A program made the position numbers and the translations under genes. The notes below the pieces were generated by a model, which did not search any database, was not told where the DNA came from, and saw nothing but the letters and a program-made list of their open reading frames with translations. Shown one piece after another: positions 17,359 to 25,121 of a stretch of DNA of 64,000 nt; positions within the stretch are counted from its first letter, which is position 1, and the number at the start of each line of letters is the position of its first letter. Origin of the DNA: Comamonas sp. 26 (GTDB taxonomy: Bacteria > Pseudomonadota > Gammaproteobacteria > Burkholderiales > Burkholderiaceae_C); the NCBI RefSeq assembly GCF_002754475.1, contig NZ_PEFL01000001.1:2356001-2420000 (forward strand). The letters run 5' to 3'.

Positions 17359-17604
17359 ATGAGTGCCTATCGCAAGCTCACGGAGCACATACAGGCGAAA
17401 GATGCCAGCGGCAATCTGCGTTTGATTCTGGTTTATCAGGATTTTGACGAGGTCGATCTGCCGCATGGCGTCTCCCTTCGCCCCTCCGCCAAGCACTTCG
17501 AGACGACTGATCACCTGAAGATAAACTGGCTCAATGAAAAGCAGTTCGAGATCGAAACTACTGGCGAAATTCTCAACCGCGTGCAACCCCCTCAGAGCGA
17601 ATAA
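17359..17604 (+). CDS. Hypothetical protein, 81 residues
   Basis: Not recognised. A small soluble protein with alternating hydrophobic and charged residues (NLRLILVYQDFDEVDLPHGV, LKINWLNEKQFEIETTGEIL), suggesting a compact beta-rich domain. The ATG at 17359 (after a weak GGGG) fits better than an upstream in-frame start that would run through sequence next to a dispersed repeat. No informative neighbours. Confidence 0.5.
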   Translation: MSAYRKLTEHIQAKDASGNLRLILVYQDFDEVDLPHGVSLRPSAKHFETTDHLKINWLNEKQFEIETTGEILNRVQPPQSE

Positions 17605-17949
17605 GAGGCGTGAAAGCCACCCAGAACGTTGTAGCTTTTCGGTTGAAACAAGGTTAAGCAACGACGTATCAAGGGCAGTGTTAGCGTCTCTAAAAGTGGT
17701 CCAACCCAAACCATTCCTATCAGCAGCTCGTAAAGAATGAAACTAAATGCGACAGCACAGCGCGCACATAAAGCAGGCATTTTGTGGGCTAAATGCTGCC
17801 CTATGTTTACTGAATCAAGGCCTTAACGTTACAGAATTTCGCCCCTGACTTATCGCCACATACCGCATTCCCTGCACACGTATTGCAGCGCCAAACACAT
17901 CGGAATAAATTAGCCACAACAAACACCCAGCGGCTTCAGGAGATTGAAC
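17605..17949. other. 345-base gap without a recognised gene
   Basis: Between the 81-residue unknown and the universal stress protein. A short minus-strand open frame (17592–17780) lacks a ribosome site and family residues. The 3' part should contain the uspA-type promoter; I cannot place it. Confidence 0.5.
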
Positions 17950-18414
17950 ATGTTCAAGCACCTGCTCATTCCTACAGATGGCAGCAAACTGTCTGAAGCT
18001 GCCATTCGCGCTGGCATCAGCCTAGCCCGCGAGAATGATGCCAGGGTCACCGCCCTGTATGTGATGCCCGACTACCGCGCCATCATCTATGGCGCAGATG
18101 CCTTGCTCACCTATAACAGCGCAGAATTTGAGCGCAGCACGAACAGCAACGCCGACACCGCGCTTCAGTTCGTCGACCAGATTGCCAGGCCGGAGGGCGT
18201 TCCCTGCGAGTTTGTCCGCATCGCCAGCAGCTCTGTCTATCAAACCATTGTTCAGCAAGCGCAAGAGCGCCATTGCGATCTAATTTGTATGGCCTCTCAC
18301 GGGCGAAAAGGCATCAGCGGTATTTTGCTGGGCAGCGAAACTCAGCGTGTACTGACACATACCCACATCCCGGTGCTTGTTCACCGTCCCGACGTGGCTA
18401 GCGAAACAAGTTAA
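17950..18414 (+). CDS. Universal stress protein, UspA family
   Basis: A 154-residue cytoplasmic protein of the ATP-binding Usp type: MFKHLLIPTDGSKLSEAAI at the start, DLICMASHGRKGISGILLGS near the end (G-x2-G-x9-G/S/T motif), and the final VPVLV-like strand HIPVLVHRP. Function is stress survival by an unknown mechanism. CAGGAG lies eight bases before the ATG at 17950. It appears monocistronic. Confidence 0.92.
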   Translation: MFKHLLIPTDGSKLSEAAIRAGISLARENDARVTALYVMPDYRAIIYGADALLTYNSAEFERSTNSNADTALQFVDQIARPEGVPCEFVRIASSSVYQTIVQQAQERHCDLICMASHGRKGISGILLGSETQRVLTHTHIPVLVHRPDVASETS

Positions 18415-18660
18415 GGAGGAAGCAACAACAGCAGCAGCAATGAAAGAAACGGTTTGCAGAGCGCCGCTTACTACCGAATGCAGAGCCAGTAAGGAGAGTT
18501 ACAGCCTGCACCCCACGGGGCAACCTGTCCGCAGTTCAATTCGATCAGCGCCAGTGCAAATGCGATTAAAGGCGAGCTTGGGACGCATGAATGTCCTTTG
18601 CCAAGTATTCAAACGCATTGACTTCGCGCCGCAGGACTCGATGGAGAGGTCCCCAAAACT

Positions 18661-18687
18661 TGCCCGCCTTGTGCGGGCATTTTTTTG
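18661..18687 (+). terminator. Rho-independent terminator
   Basis: TGCCCGC–CTTGT–GCGGGCA followed by seven T. It lies 247 bases after the universal stress protein gene and just beyond the stop of the minus-strand gene at 18693; the T run favours plus-strand termination. The stretch 18415–18660 holds no convincing gene, so a short untranslated RNA ending here is possible. Confidence 0.7.
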
Positions 18688-18692
18688 AATGG

Positions 18693-19088
18693 CTAAACGC
18701 TCTGCGAGGAAATTTCCTGCGGGTGCCCATGCAGGCTGGGCAAGGTAAAAAGAATCTGCAGATTCTGCGCATCCATCTGCTGCGCCACGATGGAACCATC
18801 GAAGTGCAGATAAATCCGCACGGACTGCTCCTCATCCAGATCCCAGTACGCCACATCCGTCTTCAGTCCGTGCCAGCCATGCTCCTCACAAAGGCGACGG
18901 CAGCTCAACGCTTTCAAAAACTCTGGCGAAGCGCCAAGATCCGCATTGGCCTTTACCCAGCTGCTGATCACGAGTTCATAAGCCACCTGCCGCGAGCCGC
19001 AAGGCCTTCCCGCCTTCATATGCCGTATCCAAGCATCAAGGCGAGCGGAAAAGCTATAGGGAAAGGGATGAAGCATCTGTATCAACAT
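18693..19088 (-). CDS. Hypothetical protein, 131 residues
   Basis: Not recognised. Aromatic- and Cys-containing soluble protein: FSARLDAWIRHMKAGRPCGS, EFLKALSCRRLCEEHGWHGL, TDVAYWDLDEEQSVRIYLHF and a C-terminal LQILFTLPSLHGHPQEI. No signal peptide. The start may be ATG 19088 or 19076. It lies at the edge of the decayed mobile region and has no partner gene. Confidence 0.5.
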   Translation of the reverse strand: MLIQMLHPFPYSFSARLDAWIRHMKAGRPCGSRQVAYELVISSWVKANADLGASPEFLKALSCRRLCEEHGWHGLKTDVAYWDLDEEQSVRIYLHFDGSIVAQQMDAQNLQILFTLPSLHGHPQEISSQSV

Positions 19089-19421
19089 TCAAGGCATATA
19101 AGAAGATAGAACCTCTTTTACCAAATATCGAATTTCTCCTACAGACAATTTACCTAAAAGAACAGTCGTCACGATTTCTAATCACATAACGCCGTAAGGG
19201 TAAAAGCCAGCAATCACCCTGCTCAGCGAATGCAAGGTGCATTGGCGCTCTGAAAACAGTAGCTGCTTACGCACTTGTCTAATGACTTTCAAAAGCTATG
19301 AGCAATAATTTCATTGCAATTAAAGAGCAAGCAGCTATCAAATAAATTGCATGGCTTGACTCACTTTTCACCATGCCGATGGCTAGAAGTGCAGCAATGA
19401 AAAACAAGCTCAGCAGAGAGG
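19089..19421. other. 333-base gap holding a dispersed repeat
   Basis: No gene seen. The stretch 19252–19346 is a member of the AATAGCTGC repeat family (ACAGTAGCTGCTTACGC at the left, AGAGCAAGCAGCTATCAAAT at the right); the IS remnant starts directly after the gap. Confidence 0.55.
19252..19346. repeat. Dispersed short repeat (AATAGCTGC family), paired copy
   Basis: Two inverted halves about 50 bases apart, as in the copy at 1702–1792. Confidence 0.55.
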
Positions 19422-19656
19422 TAGCTCCATTTTTTGAACAATTAACTAGGCAAGATATTTCCGTAAAAATGACATGGGTGCAGACCGAACCTGGAGAGGT
19501 CGATGACCATCAAATCACGACGCGAGCACAGCCCAGCATTCAAAGCCAGGGTGATCCGGCGGAGTTCCGCGGTGAGTGCACCGTTGCTGAGCTGACTCAG
19601 CCATATGAAGTGCACCTCAGCCAAATTGCTGATTGGAAACGACTACTTCAAAAGAG
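19422..19656 (+). mobile_element. Degenerate IS3-family remnant (left end and orfA fragment)
   Basis: The stretch matches the left end and start of orfA of the IS copy at 21642 with many substitutions: TAGCTCCATTTTTTGAACAA against TGGCTCCGGTTTTTTGAACA, then ATGACCATCAAATCACGACG against ATGAGCATCAAATCAAGACG, and the GGTGAGTGCACCGTTGCTGA motif of orfA. Small indels break the frame and similarity stops near 19656, well before orfB. The right junction cuts a DUF333 gene, so this insertion or its later deletion damaged that gene. Confidence 0.75.
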
Positions 19657-19659
19657 CTC

Positions 19660-19881
19660 CTACTCGCCGATTGCTATGACGTCATGTAGCACACAAATAC
19701 CGCGCTCTCCGGCCGTAGTTTTCTCAATGCGGGTCTTTCCGCCCAGCTTGGCGCAGTACACCAAGGCGGGGTTTGCCATGCTAAGCATTGGTGCCTCAGG
19801 TGCTGCGGGCTCATGCTGTGCGCAGCCGCCGATCGCTAACGTCGAAAGGCCTGCACCTATGGTTCCGAGTGCTTTTTTCAT
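19660..19881 (-). pseudogene. Truncated DUF333-type lipoprotein
   Basis: MKKALGTIGAGLSTLAIGGC is a lipoprotein signal with a lipobox Cys, followed by ANPALVYCAKLGGKTRIEKT and AGERGICVL, the DUF333 core (Asn-Pro-Ala-x-x-Tyr-Cys ... Gly-Ile-Cys). In complete members the Cys-x-Leu-Pro-Asp-Gly tail continues for 15–20 residues; here the frame leaves the family after GICVL and stops within 10 residues at the IS remnant border. The remaining 73 residues are open and could still be made, but the domain is incomplete. Confidence 0.65.
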
Positions 19882-20188
19882 GGACTCAATGTAGCAAATG
19901 CCTGGCCTCTGAAGCGAACGCATAAAGTCATGATTCAGATCAGTTTCTTTGCCGCCGGGGTAAGGATTTGTCTCGCAATGCTGGCAAACGCTGTCAACAA
20001 GTGTCACTTTTAGTGATTTCATCGCCAAAACCTCAGAGCAAACTGTCAGGAGTCGCAAGAATTTGTTACTTTCTGATCAGCAAGGTCAGTAAGTGACACA
20101 TTACCAAACGCCTTGGCATTTAGATTCGACTTGAGATATGGCCAGTCTGGTCTGTCTGTTGGTTATCACTAGCAGAAGGGCTGCATGT

Positions 20189-21406
20189 ATGCATACGAGC
20201 AACGAGCACATCTATGTGCTGATGCCATCACTCTCCCTGCTTTTCCTGGCTGGTCTGCTGGGCGTCTGCTGGGTAACACAGCGTCGGCAGAGATTCTTAC
20301 TTTGGCTTTGCTCCGCTTATCTGCTGACTGCAGTGTCTATCAGCATTCGCAGCGTGCTGAAGCTTGAGGTTCTCAGTCACTATGTAGTGTTCGTCAATGC
20401 ATTGTTTCTGGCCGGTGCGTGGTGCATGTCCAAGAGTTTCTCGGAGCGTCGGCGGGTAGTAGCGCATCCCTTGGTGGCGCTTGTCTTGTGTGCAGCAACG
20501 CTGGCGTCGCTTTATTACTTCGCGCTGTTTGAGCAAAACATAATCAGACGCCTTCATGCATTCAGCATCGGCGTGGCTATGATTCTCCTGCTGCCAGTCC
20601 CAGCAGCCCTGAAAAAAGGTCTCTCCAGGGACTGGCTGGATCGGGCTTTGCTGTGGTCCTACGTGTCTTATGCAGTCTTCACCATGCTGCGCCCCACCCT
20701 GGTTGCATTTTTTGGGCGGCACGGGCTCAGCGATTCCATGCAGGCCAATTCGACTTACTGGCTGACGACGCTGATGAGCATTCTGTTATTCGGATTGCTC
20801 TTCACGGTTCTGATCTGTGCAGTCACCATCAGGGAGACTGTCACTCAGCTGCGCACGGAACGCGACATGGACGCGCTGACCCAGATTCTGAATAGGCGGG
20901 CATTTCATGAAGCTGCACAGCAGCGGCTGGGTGACCAGCGCCTGTACCCCATGGCAATTCTGGCGGGCGATATTGATCACTTCAAACGCATCAACGATAC
21001 GTGGGGCCATGATCGGGGAGATGAAGTACTGCAGCTTGTGTCGAGCATCCTCAAGCGCAATGTGCGCAGCAAGGACCTAGTTGCCCGCTTCGGCGGCGAA
21101 GAGTTCGTGCTTCTCTTGACGCATCTGGATTTGCAAGGCGCCGAGCAAGTTGCGCAACGCATTCGCCAGGAGCTTAGCAGTGAAAAACAAGTTCTCAGTC
21201 AAGGGGCTGGCTTGACGCTGAGCTTTGGAATTACGTCCATCGCCAATGCAAACCAGCTAGACGGTGCGTTGAAGCAGGCCGACGAACTCCTGTACAGCGC
21301 CAAGAATGCTGGTCGTGATCGCGTACATGTAGAAGGCCGCTTCTACCCAGACATTTGTTTTGAGTACACCCTGCCTACAGATGAGGTGCTAGCCTCGGCG
21401 ACATGA
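20189..21406 (+). CDS. Membrane diguanylate cyclase (GGDEF)
   Basis: A 405-residue protein with about six hydrophobic segments in the first 220 residues (e.g. SLSLLFLAGLLGVCWV, LLWSYVSYAVFTMLRP, LMSILLFGLLFTVLICAV) and a C-terminal GGDEF domain. RDMDALTQILNRRAF opens the domain, LAGDIDHFKRINDTWGHDRG binds GTP and metal, and RFGGEEFVLLL is the active site; RSKD five residues before it is an intact inhibitory (I) site. It should make cyclic di-GMP and be product-inhibited. The start at 20189 follows AGAAGGG; an in-frame ATG lies at 20138. It is the only intact gene inside the decayed region, and its product could feed the LapD system at 43–64 kb. Confidence 0.88.
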   Translation: MHTSNEHIYVLMPSLSLLFLAGLLGVCWVTQRRQRFLLWLCSAYLLTAVSISIRSVLKLEVLSHYVVFVNALFLAGAWCMSKSFSERRRVVAHPLVALVLCAATLASLYYFALFEQNIIRRLHAFSIGVAMILLLPVPAALKKGLSRDWLDRALLWSYVSYAVFTMLRPTLVAFFGRHGLSDSMQANSTYWLTTLMSILLFGLLFTVLICAVTIRETVTQLRTERDMDALTQILNRRAFHEAAQQRLGDQRLYPMAILAGDIDHFKRINDTWGHDRGDEVLQLVSSILKRNVRSKDLVARFGGEEFVLLLTHLDLQGAEQVAQRIRQELSSEKQVLSQGAGLTLSFGITSIANANQLDGALKQADELLYSAKNAGRDRVHVEGRFYPDICFEYTLPTDEVLASAT

Positions 21407-21410
21407 TCAC

Positions 21411-21641
21411 TCATACATCATTGACCAGCGGGCTAACAACAACCTGATCGCGACCAGACTCTTTGGCCCTGAAGTGCTTTCTGTCGGCCTGCATTACCGC
21501 TTCACGCAGATCGCTGCCGAAAGGGTAAGCAGCGACTCCCAGACTCAGCGTGACACGGCAACCATCTGGCAAAGGAGGAAGACTTTCACTAATGCCGACG
21601 CGAATACGTTGCGCAACGCGTTGTGCAGCCTCAATGAGAAG
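21411..21641 (-). pseudogene. 3' fragment of a second GGDEF-domain gene
   Basis: The minus strand encodes only the last part of a GGDEF domain: EAAQRVAQRIRVGIS, then CRVTLSLGVAAYPFGSD and AVMQADRKHFRAKESGRDQV. The GGEEF active site and everything before it are missing because the frame is cut by the IS end at 21642. It is convergent with the intact cyclase, the two stops being four bases apart. Confidence 0.8.
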
Positions 21642-21724
21642 TGGCTCCGGTTTTTTGAACAAGTAGCTAAGCGAGATCTTTCCGTAAAAATGGCCCTGGA
21701 ACAGGGCCGAATTTGGAGAGATCT

Positions 21725-22030
21725 ATGAGCATCAAATCAAGACGTAAACACAGCGCCACCTTCAAAGCCAAGGTCGCACTCGAGGCGGTGCGCGGTGAGT
21801 GCACCGTGGCTGAGCTGGCTCAGCTGTATAAAGTCCACCCCAGCCAGATTGCCGATTGGAAGCGGCTACTGCAGGAGCTGGCTGCCGATGTCTTCGGTGC
21901 AGCGCTGGCTCCCGCAGCACCTGCGGTGGATCTCAAAAAGCTGCATGCCAAAATTGGACAGCTGACCTTGGAGAAGGATTTTTTGCACGGTGCGCTGAGC
22001 AAGGCGGGATTGCTCAGCGACAAGCGATGA
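21725..22030 (+). CDS. IS3-family transposase OrfA (helix-turn-helix)
   Basis: A 101-residue protein: RRKHSATFKAKVALEAVRGE, CTVAELAQLYKVHPSQIADW (helix-turn-helix) and a Leu-rich C-terminal helix (LHAKIGQLTLEKDFLHGAL), the standard OrfA layout that supplies DNA binding and the leucine zipper. GGAGAG lies before the ATG. It ends in ATGA overlapping the orfB start. Because orfB is destroyed this protein cannot drive transposition alone. Confidence 0.85.
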   Translation: MSIKSRRKHSATFKAKVALEAVRGECTVAELAQLYKVHPSQIADWKRLLQELAADVFGAALAPAAPAVDLKKLHAKIGQLTLEKDFLHGALSKAGLLSDKR

Positions 22031-22580
22031 TTGACCGTCGCCATGGCCTGCCAATCAGTCGCCAGGCACAGCTCATGCGCATCAGCCGAGGCTCTGTCTA
22101 TTACCGCCGCAAGCCACCATGTGATGGCCAAGTGCAGTTGATGCACAGCTTGGATGCTTTGCATGTGGCCCATCCCTTTGCAGGCTCCCGCATGCTCAAA
22201 GGGCTGCTGCAGCGTCAGGGGCATTGAGTGGGCCGCAGGCATATACGGACGCTGATGAAACGCATGTGCATGACACCGCTGTATTGCAAGCCCCGCACCA
22301 GTGCGCGTCATCCGCAGCACAAGGTCTATCCCTATCTGCTGCGCAACAAGACGGTCACGCATGCCAATCAAGTCTGGGCCATGGACATCGCAAGGGGGCT
22401 TGGCGTGACAACGTCTTTGTGGAGCGCCTGTGGCGTTCCATCAAGTACGAAGAGGTCTACCTTCAAGCCTATGACAGCGTGCGTGCCGCACGCTGTGGAA
22501 TTGCGAAATACGTGCACCAAGCCACCCCTGATGAGGTGTACTTTGCAGCATTGCCGTTTGCACCAATGCAAGCTGCATAG
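22027..22580 (+). pseudogene. IS3-family transposase OrfB, inactivated
   Basis: The start (MIDRRHGLPISRQAQLM, SRGSVYYRRKP) is typical OrfB. A TGA at 22225–22227 interrupts HGH*VGRRHIRTLMKRM, probably from a Trp codon. The frame then runs to QVWAMDIA with the first Asp of the DDE triad; just after it (about 22390–22400) a deletion removes most of the rve core and changes frame, resuming with RDNVFVERLWRSIKYEEVY. A second deletion joins GIAKY directly to HQATPDEVYF, losing the usual Tyr-Asn...Arg-Pro-His segment. The enzyme cannot be functional. Confidence 0.85.
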
Positions 22581-22633
22581 TCCCGAGGACCTCGCTTAGG
22601 CACTGGGTTGAGTTGCTCAAACCACTGGGACCA

Positions 22634-23914
22634 CTTCTTGTCCCAGCAGGCTGAACAATGGAACAGCCTCTTTGCCAGAGTCTGGAGCCATTGCAGCTTC
22701 TCCGAATCATATTTGTGCCGGTTGTAGATGCCCGCCACGCCCGGAATCATATGTCCAAGGACAGCCTCTCCCACGTCTTCCGGGCAGCTCAGGCGGGCCA
22801 AAAGTGTTCGCGCAGTGCGGCGCAGGTCATGCGGCAACCAATGAGTCACTGTCAAGCGCTCACGCTCCCAGTCTGGGCGGGTCCTGCTGTATGGCTGTTT
22901 GGAATGGACCTGTGTCTGCACATTGGTCTGCTGGATATGCCCAGAAGCATGCTTTCCTAGGAATAAATATCCTTCCGGACTCTCCTGAAGTCGCCGCCGC
23001 ACAACTTCTGCCGCACGGACGACAAGAGGGATACGAAAATCCGTCGCCCTGTCCCGCTTCTTGTTCTTCGTCTGACTCTTTAGCAGAGTCGCCCACAAGA
23101 AGCCTTCATCATTTTCAATATGGCTTGCGTGCAATGCGCAGATCTCGCCCCCCTCGGACTCCTGTCCACATACACAGGACATCCTGAATGGCGGGCGAGA
23201 ATAGCCGGAAGTCGACTGTGAAAAGTCGCCCAATCTCCACGTCCGTTAGAACGCGCTTGTCGGTTCCCTTGCGCTCCCCATCCCTCAGCGCGCCCTTGCT
23301 CTTTAGTTTCCCCTTGAGAACCTGGTTCCACCAATTAGGAACATCGTCAGCCAAGTTTCCTGAGTCATAGGCGTATTCCCAAGCTCCGCCTAACTCTCGC
23401 CTCACGCTGGTGGCCACCGTAGGAGTGTCCGACAACGCCTGAATGGTTTCAAAAGCTACGCTGCGAGTTACGCTGGATGGCGCAAGATGGGCAATCGGCC
23501 CAACTCCCCTTGCCATGCGAGAACGCAGCGCTCTGGCATTGGACGGATCACGCTGCTTTTCTATATAGCTGTTTAAATAATCCTCGACCAGCTTACCGAC
23601 AGTGTAGATGCCTTACTTCGCAGCTTGAGTCGCAGAATTTTAAGTGAGTCGCGCTTGCTTCCGCTCCAAGGATGGATCTCTTCCCTCCTCGCGGATCTGT
23701 CTCAGTTCCCTCCAGAACCTAGTCGCGTCCACAAAGTCTGAGCAGGCCAACTAGCAAATTTCACTTGCCGCATCCTCTCATCAAGGGGCGACTTGAATCT
23801 GTAAACCCAACTTTTCCCTGACGCCGTTGCCTCAAGACGCAAACCGGGGCATCCTTGAATAACAATAGAGGAACCTGCGGGCAATGCTTTCGCAGCACGG
23901 GCATCAAAATACAT
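22634..23914 (-). pseudogene. Tyrosine recombinase / P4-type integrase, frameshifted and truncated
   Basis: Read on the minus strand in pieces: a DUF4102 N-terminal domain (FDARAAKALPAGSS, GLRLEATASGKSWVYRFKSP) from 23914; after a frameshift near 23740, FWRELRQIREEGRDPSLERK; another shift near 23630, then GKLVEDYLNSYIEKQ and a core-binding region; a shift near 23150 inside MWTGVRGG/EICALHASHI (the catalytic Arg box); and finally LPHDLRRTARTLLARL and VLGHMIPGVAGIYNRHKY with His-x-x-Arg and Tyr. The C-terminal end is cut by the IS at 22633. At least three frame changes make it non-functional. No tRNA or obvious att site is adjacent. Confidence 0.85.
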
Positions 23915-24045
23915 GCACACTTCTTTAACGGCGTAGCTTTCAAAACCTACGCTAGATATTGGAGTGTATAGGGTATGCAACGGTTATGAGCTGGCGTAGC
24001 GTCCAGCCTAGGCTATCGAAAAATTATGAGTAAAGCGTTGATAAC

Positions 24046-24062
24046 ATTGAAAATGTTTCAAT
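24046..24062. promoter_or_regulatory. Short palindrome upstream of the 2-hydroxyacid dehydrogenase
   Basis: ATTGAAA, spacer ATG, TTTCAAT; a perfect 7-bp inverted repeat 29 bases before the start codon. Possible regulator site; no known motif assigned. Confidence 0.35.
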
Positions 24063-24090
24063 CAATTCAGCCACTTACTAAAGGATTTCA

Positions 24091-25113
24091 GTGGTGAATA
24101 TAGTTATTCTGGACGATTACCAAGATGCAGTCCGCAAGCTCGATTGCGCCAAGTTGCTGGACACCTTCAACGCCAAGGTCTACACCAACACGATCAAGGG
24201 CGTGGGCCAACTTTCCGTGCGTCTGCGCGATGCCGATGTAATTGTCCTGATTCGTGAGCGTACCCAAATCTCCCGCCAATTGCTCGAAAAGCTTCCACGC
24301 CTGAAGCTGATTGCCCAGACAGGCAAGGCCGGCGCGCACATCGATGTGCAGGCCTGCACCGAGCGCGGCGTGGCGATTGCCGAAGGGGTGGGCTCCCCGG
24401 TTGCCCCGGCAGAGCTGACTTGGGCTTTGATCATGGCGTCCATGCGCCGCCTTCCGCAGTACGTCGCCAACCTTAAGCACGGTGCATGGCAGCAGTCCGG
24501 CCTCAAGGCCGCATCCATGCCGCCAAATTTTGGACTGGGCTCCGTGCTGCGCGGGCGCATGCTGGGTCTTTGGGGCTATGGACGTATTGGCCAGCTGGTG
24601 GCAGGCTATGGCAAGGCTTTTGGCATGCAGGTTTGCGTCTGGGGTAGCGAGGCTTCGCGCAAAAAAGCCGAAGCCGATGGTTTTCTGTCCGCCCCAAGCA
24701 AGGAAGCATTTTTTGAGCAATGCGATGTGATCTCGCTTCACCTTCGCCTTCATGAGGCCACGCGCAGTGCGGTGACTTCGCAAGACCTGGCACGCATGAA
24801 GCCCACGGCCTTGTTCGTCAACACCTCGCGCGCTGAACTGGTCGAGCCAGAGGCCCTGCTTTGTGCGCTGAACCGTGGCCGCCCAGGCCTGGCTGCGATT
24901 GACGTGTTCGAGAGCGAACCCATTTTGCAGGGACATGCTTTGCTGCGACTGGAGAATTGCATTTGCACGCCCCACATTGGTTATGTAGAGCAGGACAGCT
25001 ATGAGCTGTATTTCCGCGCAGCTTTTGAGAACGTGGTGAACTTTGTTAATGGACAGCCCACCAACATTCTGAACCCGGAAATTTTCAGCGGCCCGATTCG
25101 ACTGAACCGCTAA
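24091..25113 (+). CDS. D-2-hydroxyacid dehydrogenase family protein
   Basis: A 340-residue NAD-dependent dehydrogenase. LGLWGYGRIGQLVAGYGKAF is the Rossmann GxGxxG fingerprint; LIAQTGKAGAHIDVQAC, VNTSRAELVEPEALLCAL (catalytic Arg region), AAIDVFESEP (Glu) and CTPHIGYVEQDSYE (catalytic His) follow in order. The family reduces 2-oxoacids or oxidises D-2-hydroxyacids (phosphoglycerate, hydroxypyruvate, lactate types); substrate not readable. GTG at 24091 or 24094 follows AAGGA. It lies at the right edge of the decayed mobile region and converges with the next gene. Confidence 0.88.
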   Translation: MVNIVILDDYQDAVRKLDCAKLLDTFNAKVYTNTIKGVGQLSVRLRDADVIVLIRERTQISRQLLEKLPRLKLIAQTGKAGAHIDVQACTERGVAIAEGVGSPVAPAELTWALIMASMRRLPQYVANLKHGAWQQSGLKAASMPPNFGLGSVLRGRMLGLWGYGRIGQLVAGYGKAFGMQVCVWGSEASRKKAEADGFLSAPSKEAFFEQCDVISLHLRLHEATRSAVTSQDLARMKPTALFVNTSRAELVEPEALLCALNRGRPGLAAIDVFESEPILQGHALLRLENCICTPHIGYVEQDSYELYFRAAFENVVNFVNGQPTNILNPEIFSGPIRLNR

Positions 25114-25121
25114 ATCTAGAT

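Larger units (their letters stand above)
21642..22633 (+). mobile_element. Defective IS3-family insertion sequence
   Basis: Ends pair as imperfect inverted repeats: left TGGCTCCGGTTTTTTGAACA, right (reverse complement) TGGTCCCAGTGGTTTGAGCA, each followed at slightly different distance by CTAAGCGAG(A/G)TC. It carries an intact orfA and a broken orfB. No target-site duplication is visible; the left flank is a cut GGDEF gene and the right flank a cut integrase, so the element probably marks a deletion or recombination point. Confidence 0.75.

Noticed and set aside
17592..17780. Minus-strand open frame of 62 codons
   Set aside because: No ribosome site and no support from composition or neighbours.
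22634..24090. Integration into a tRNA gene next to the integrase
   Set aside because: No tRNA cloverleaf or 3' tRNA end could be recognised between the integrase start and the dehydrogenase.
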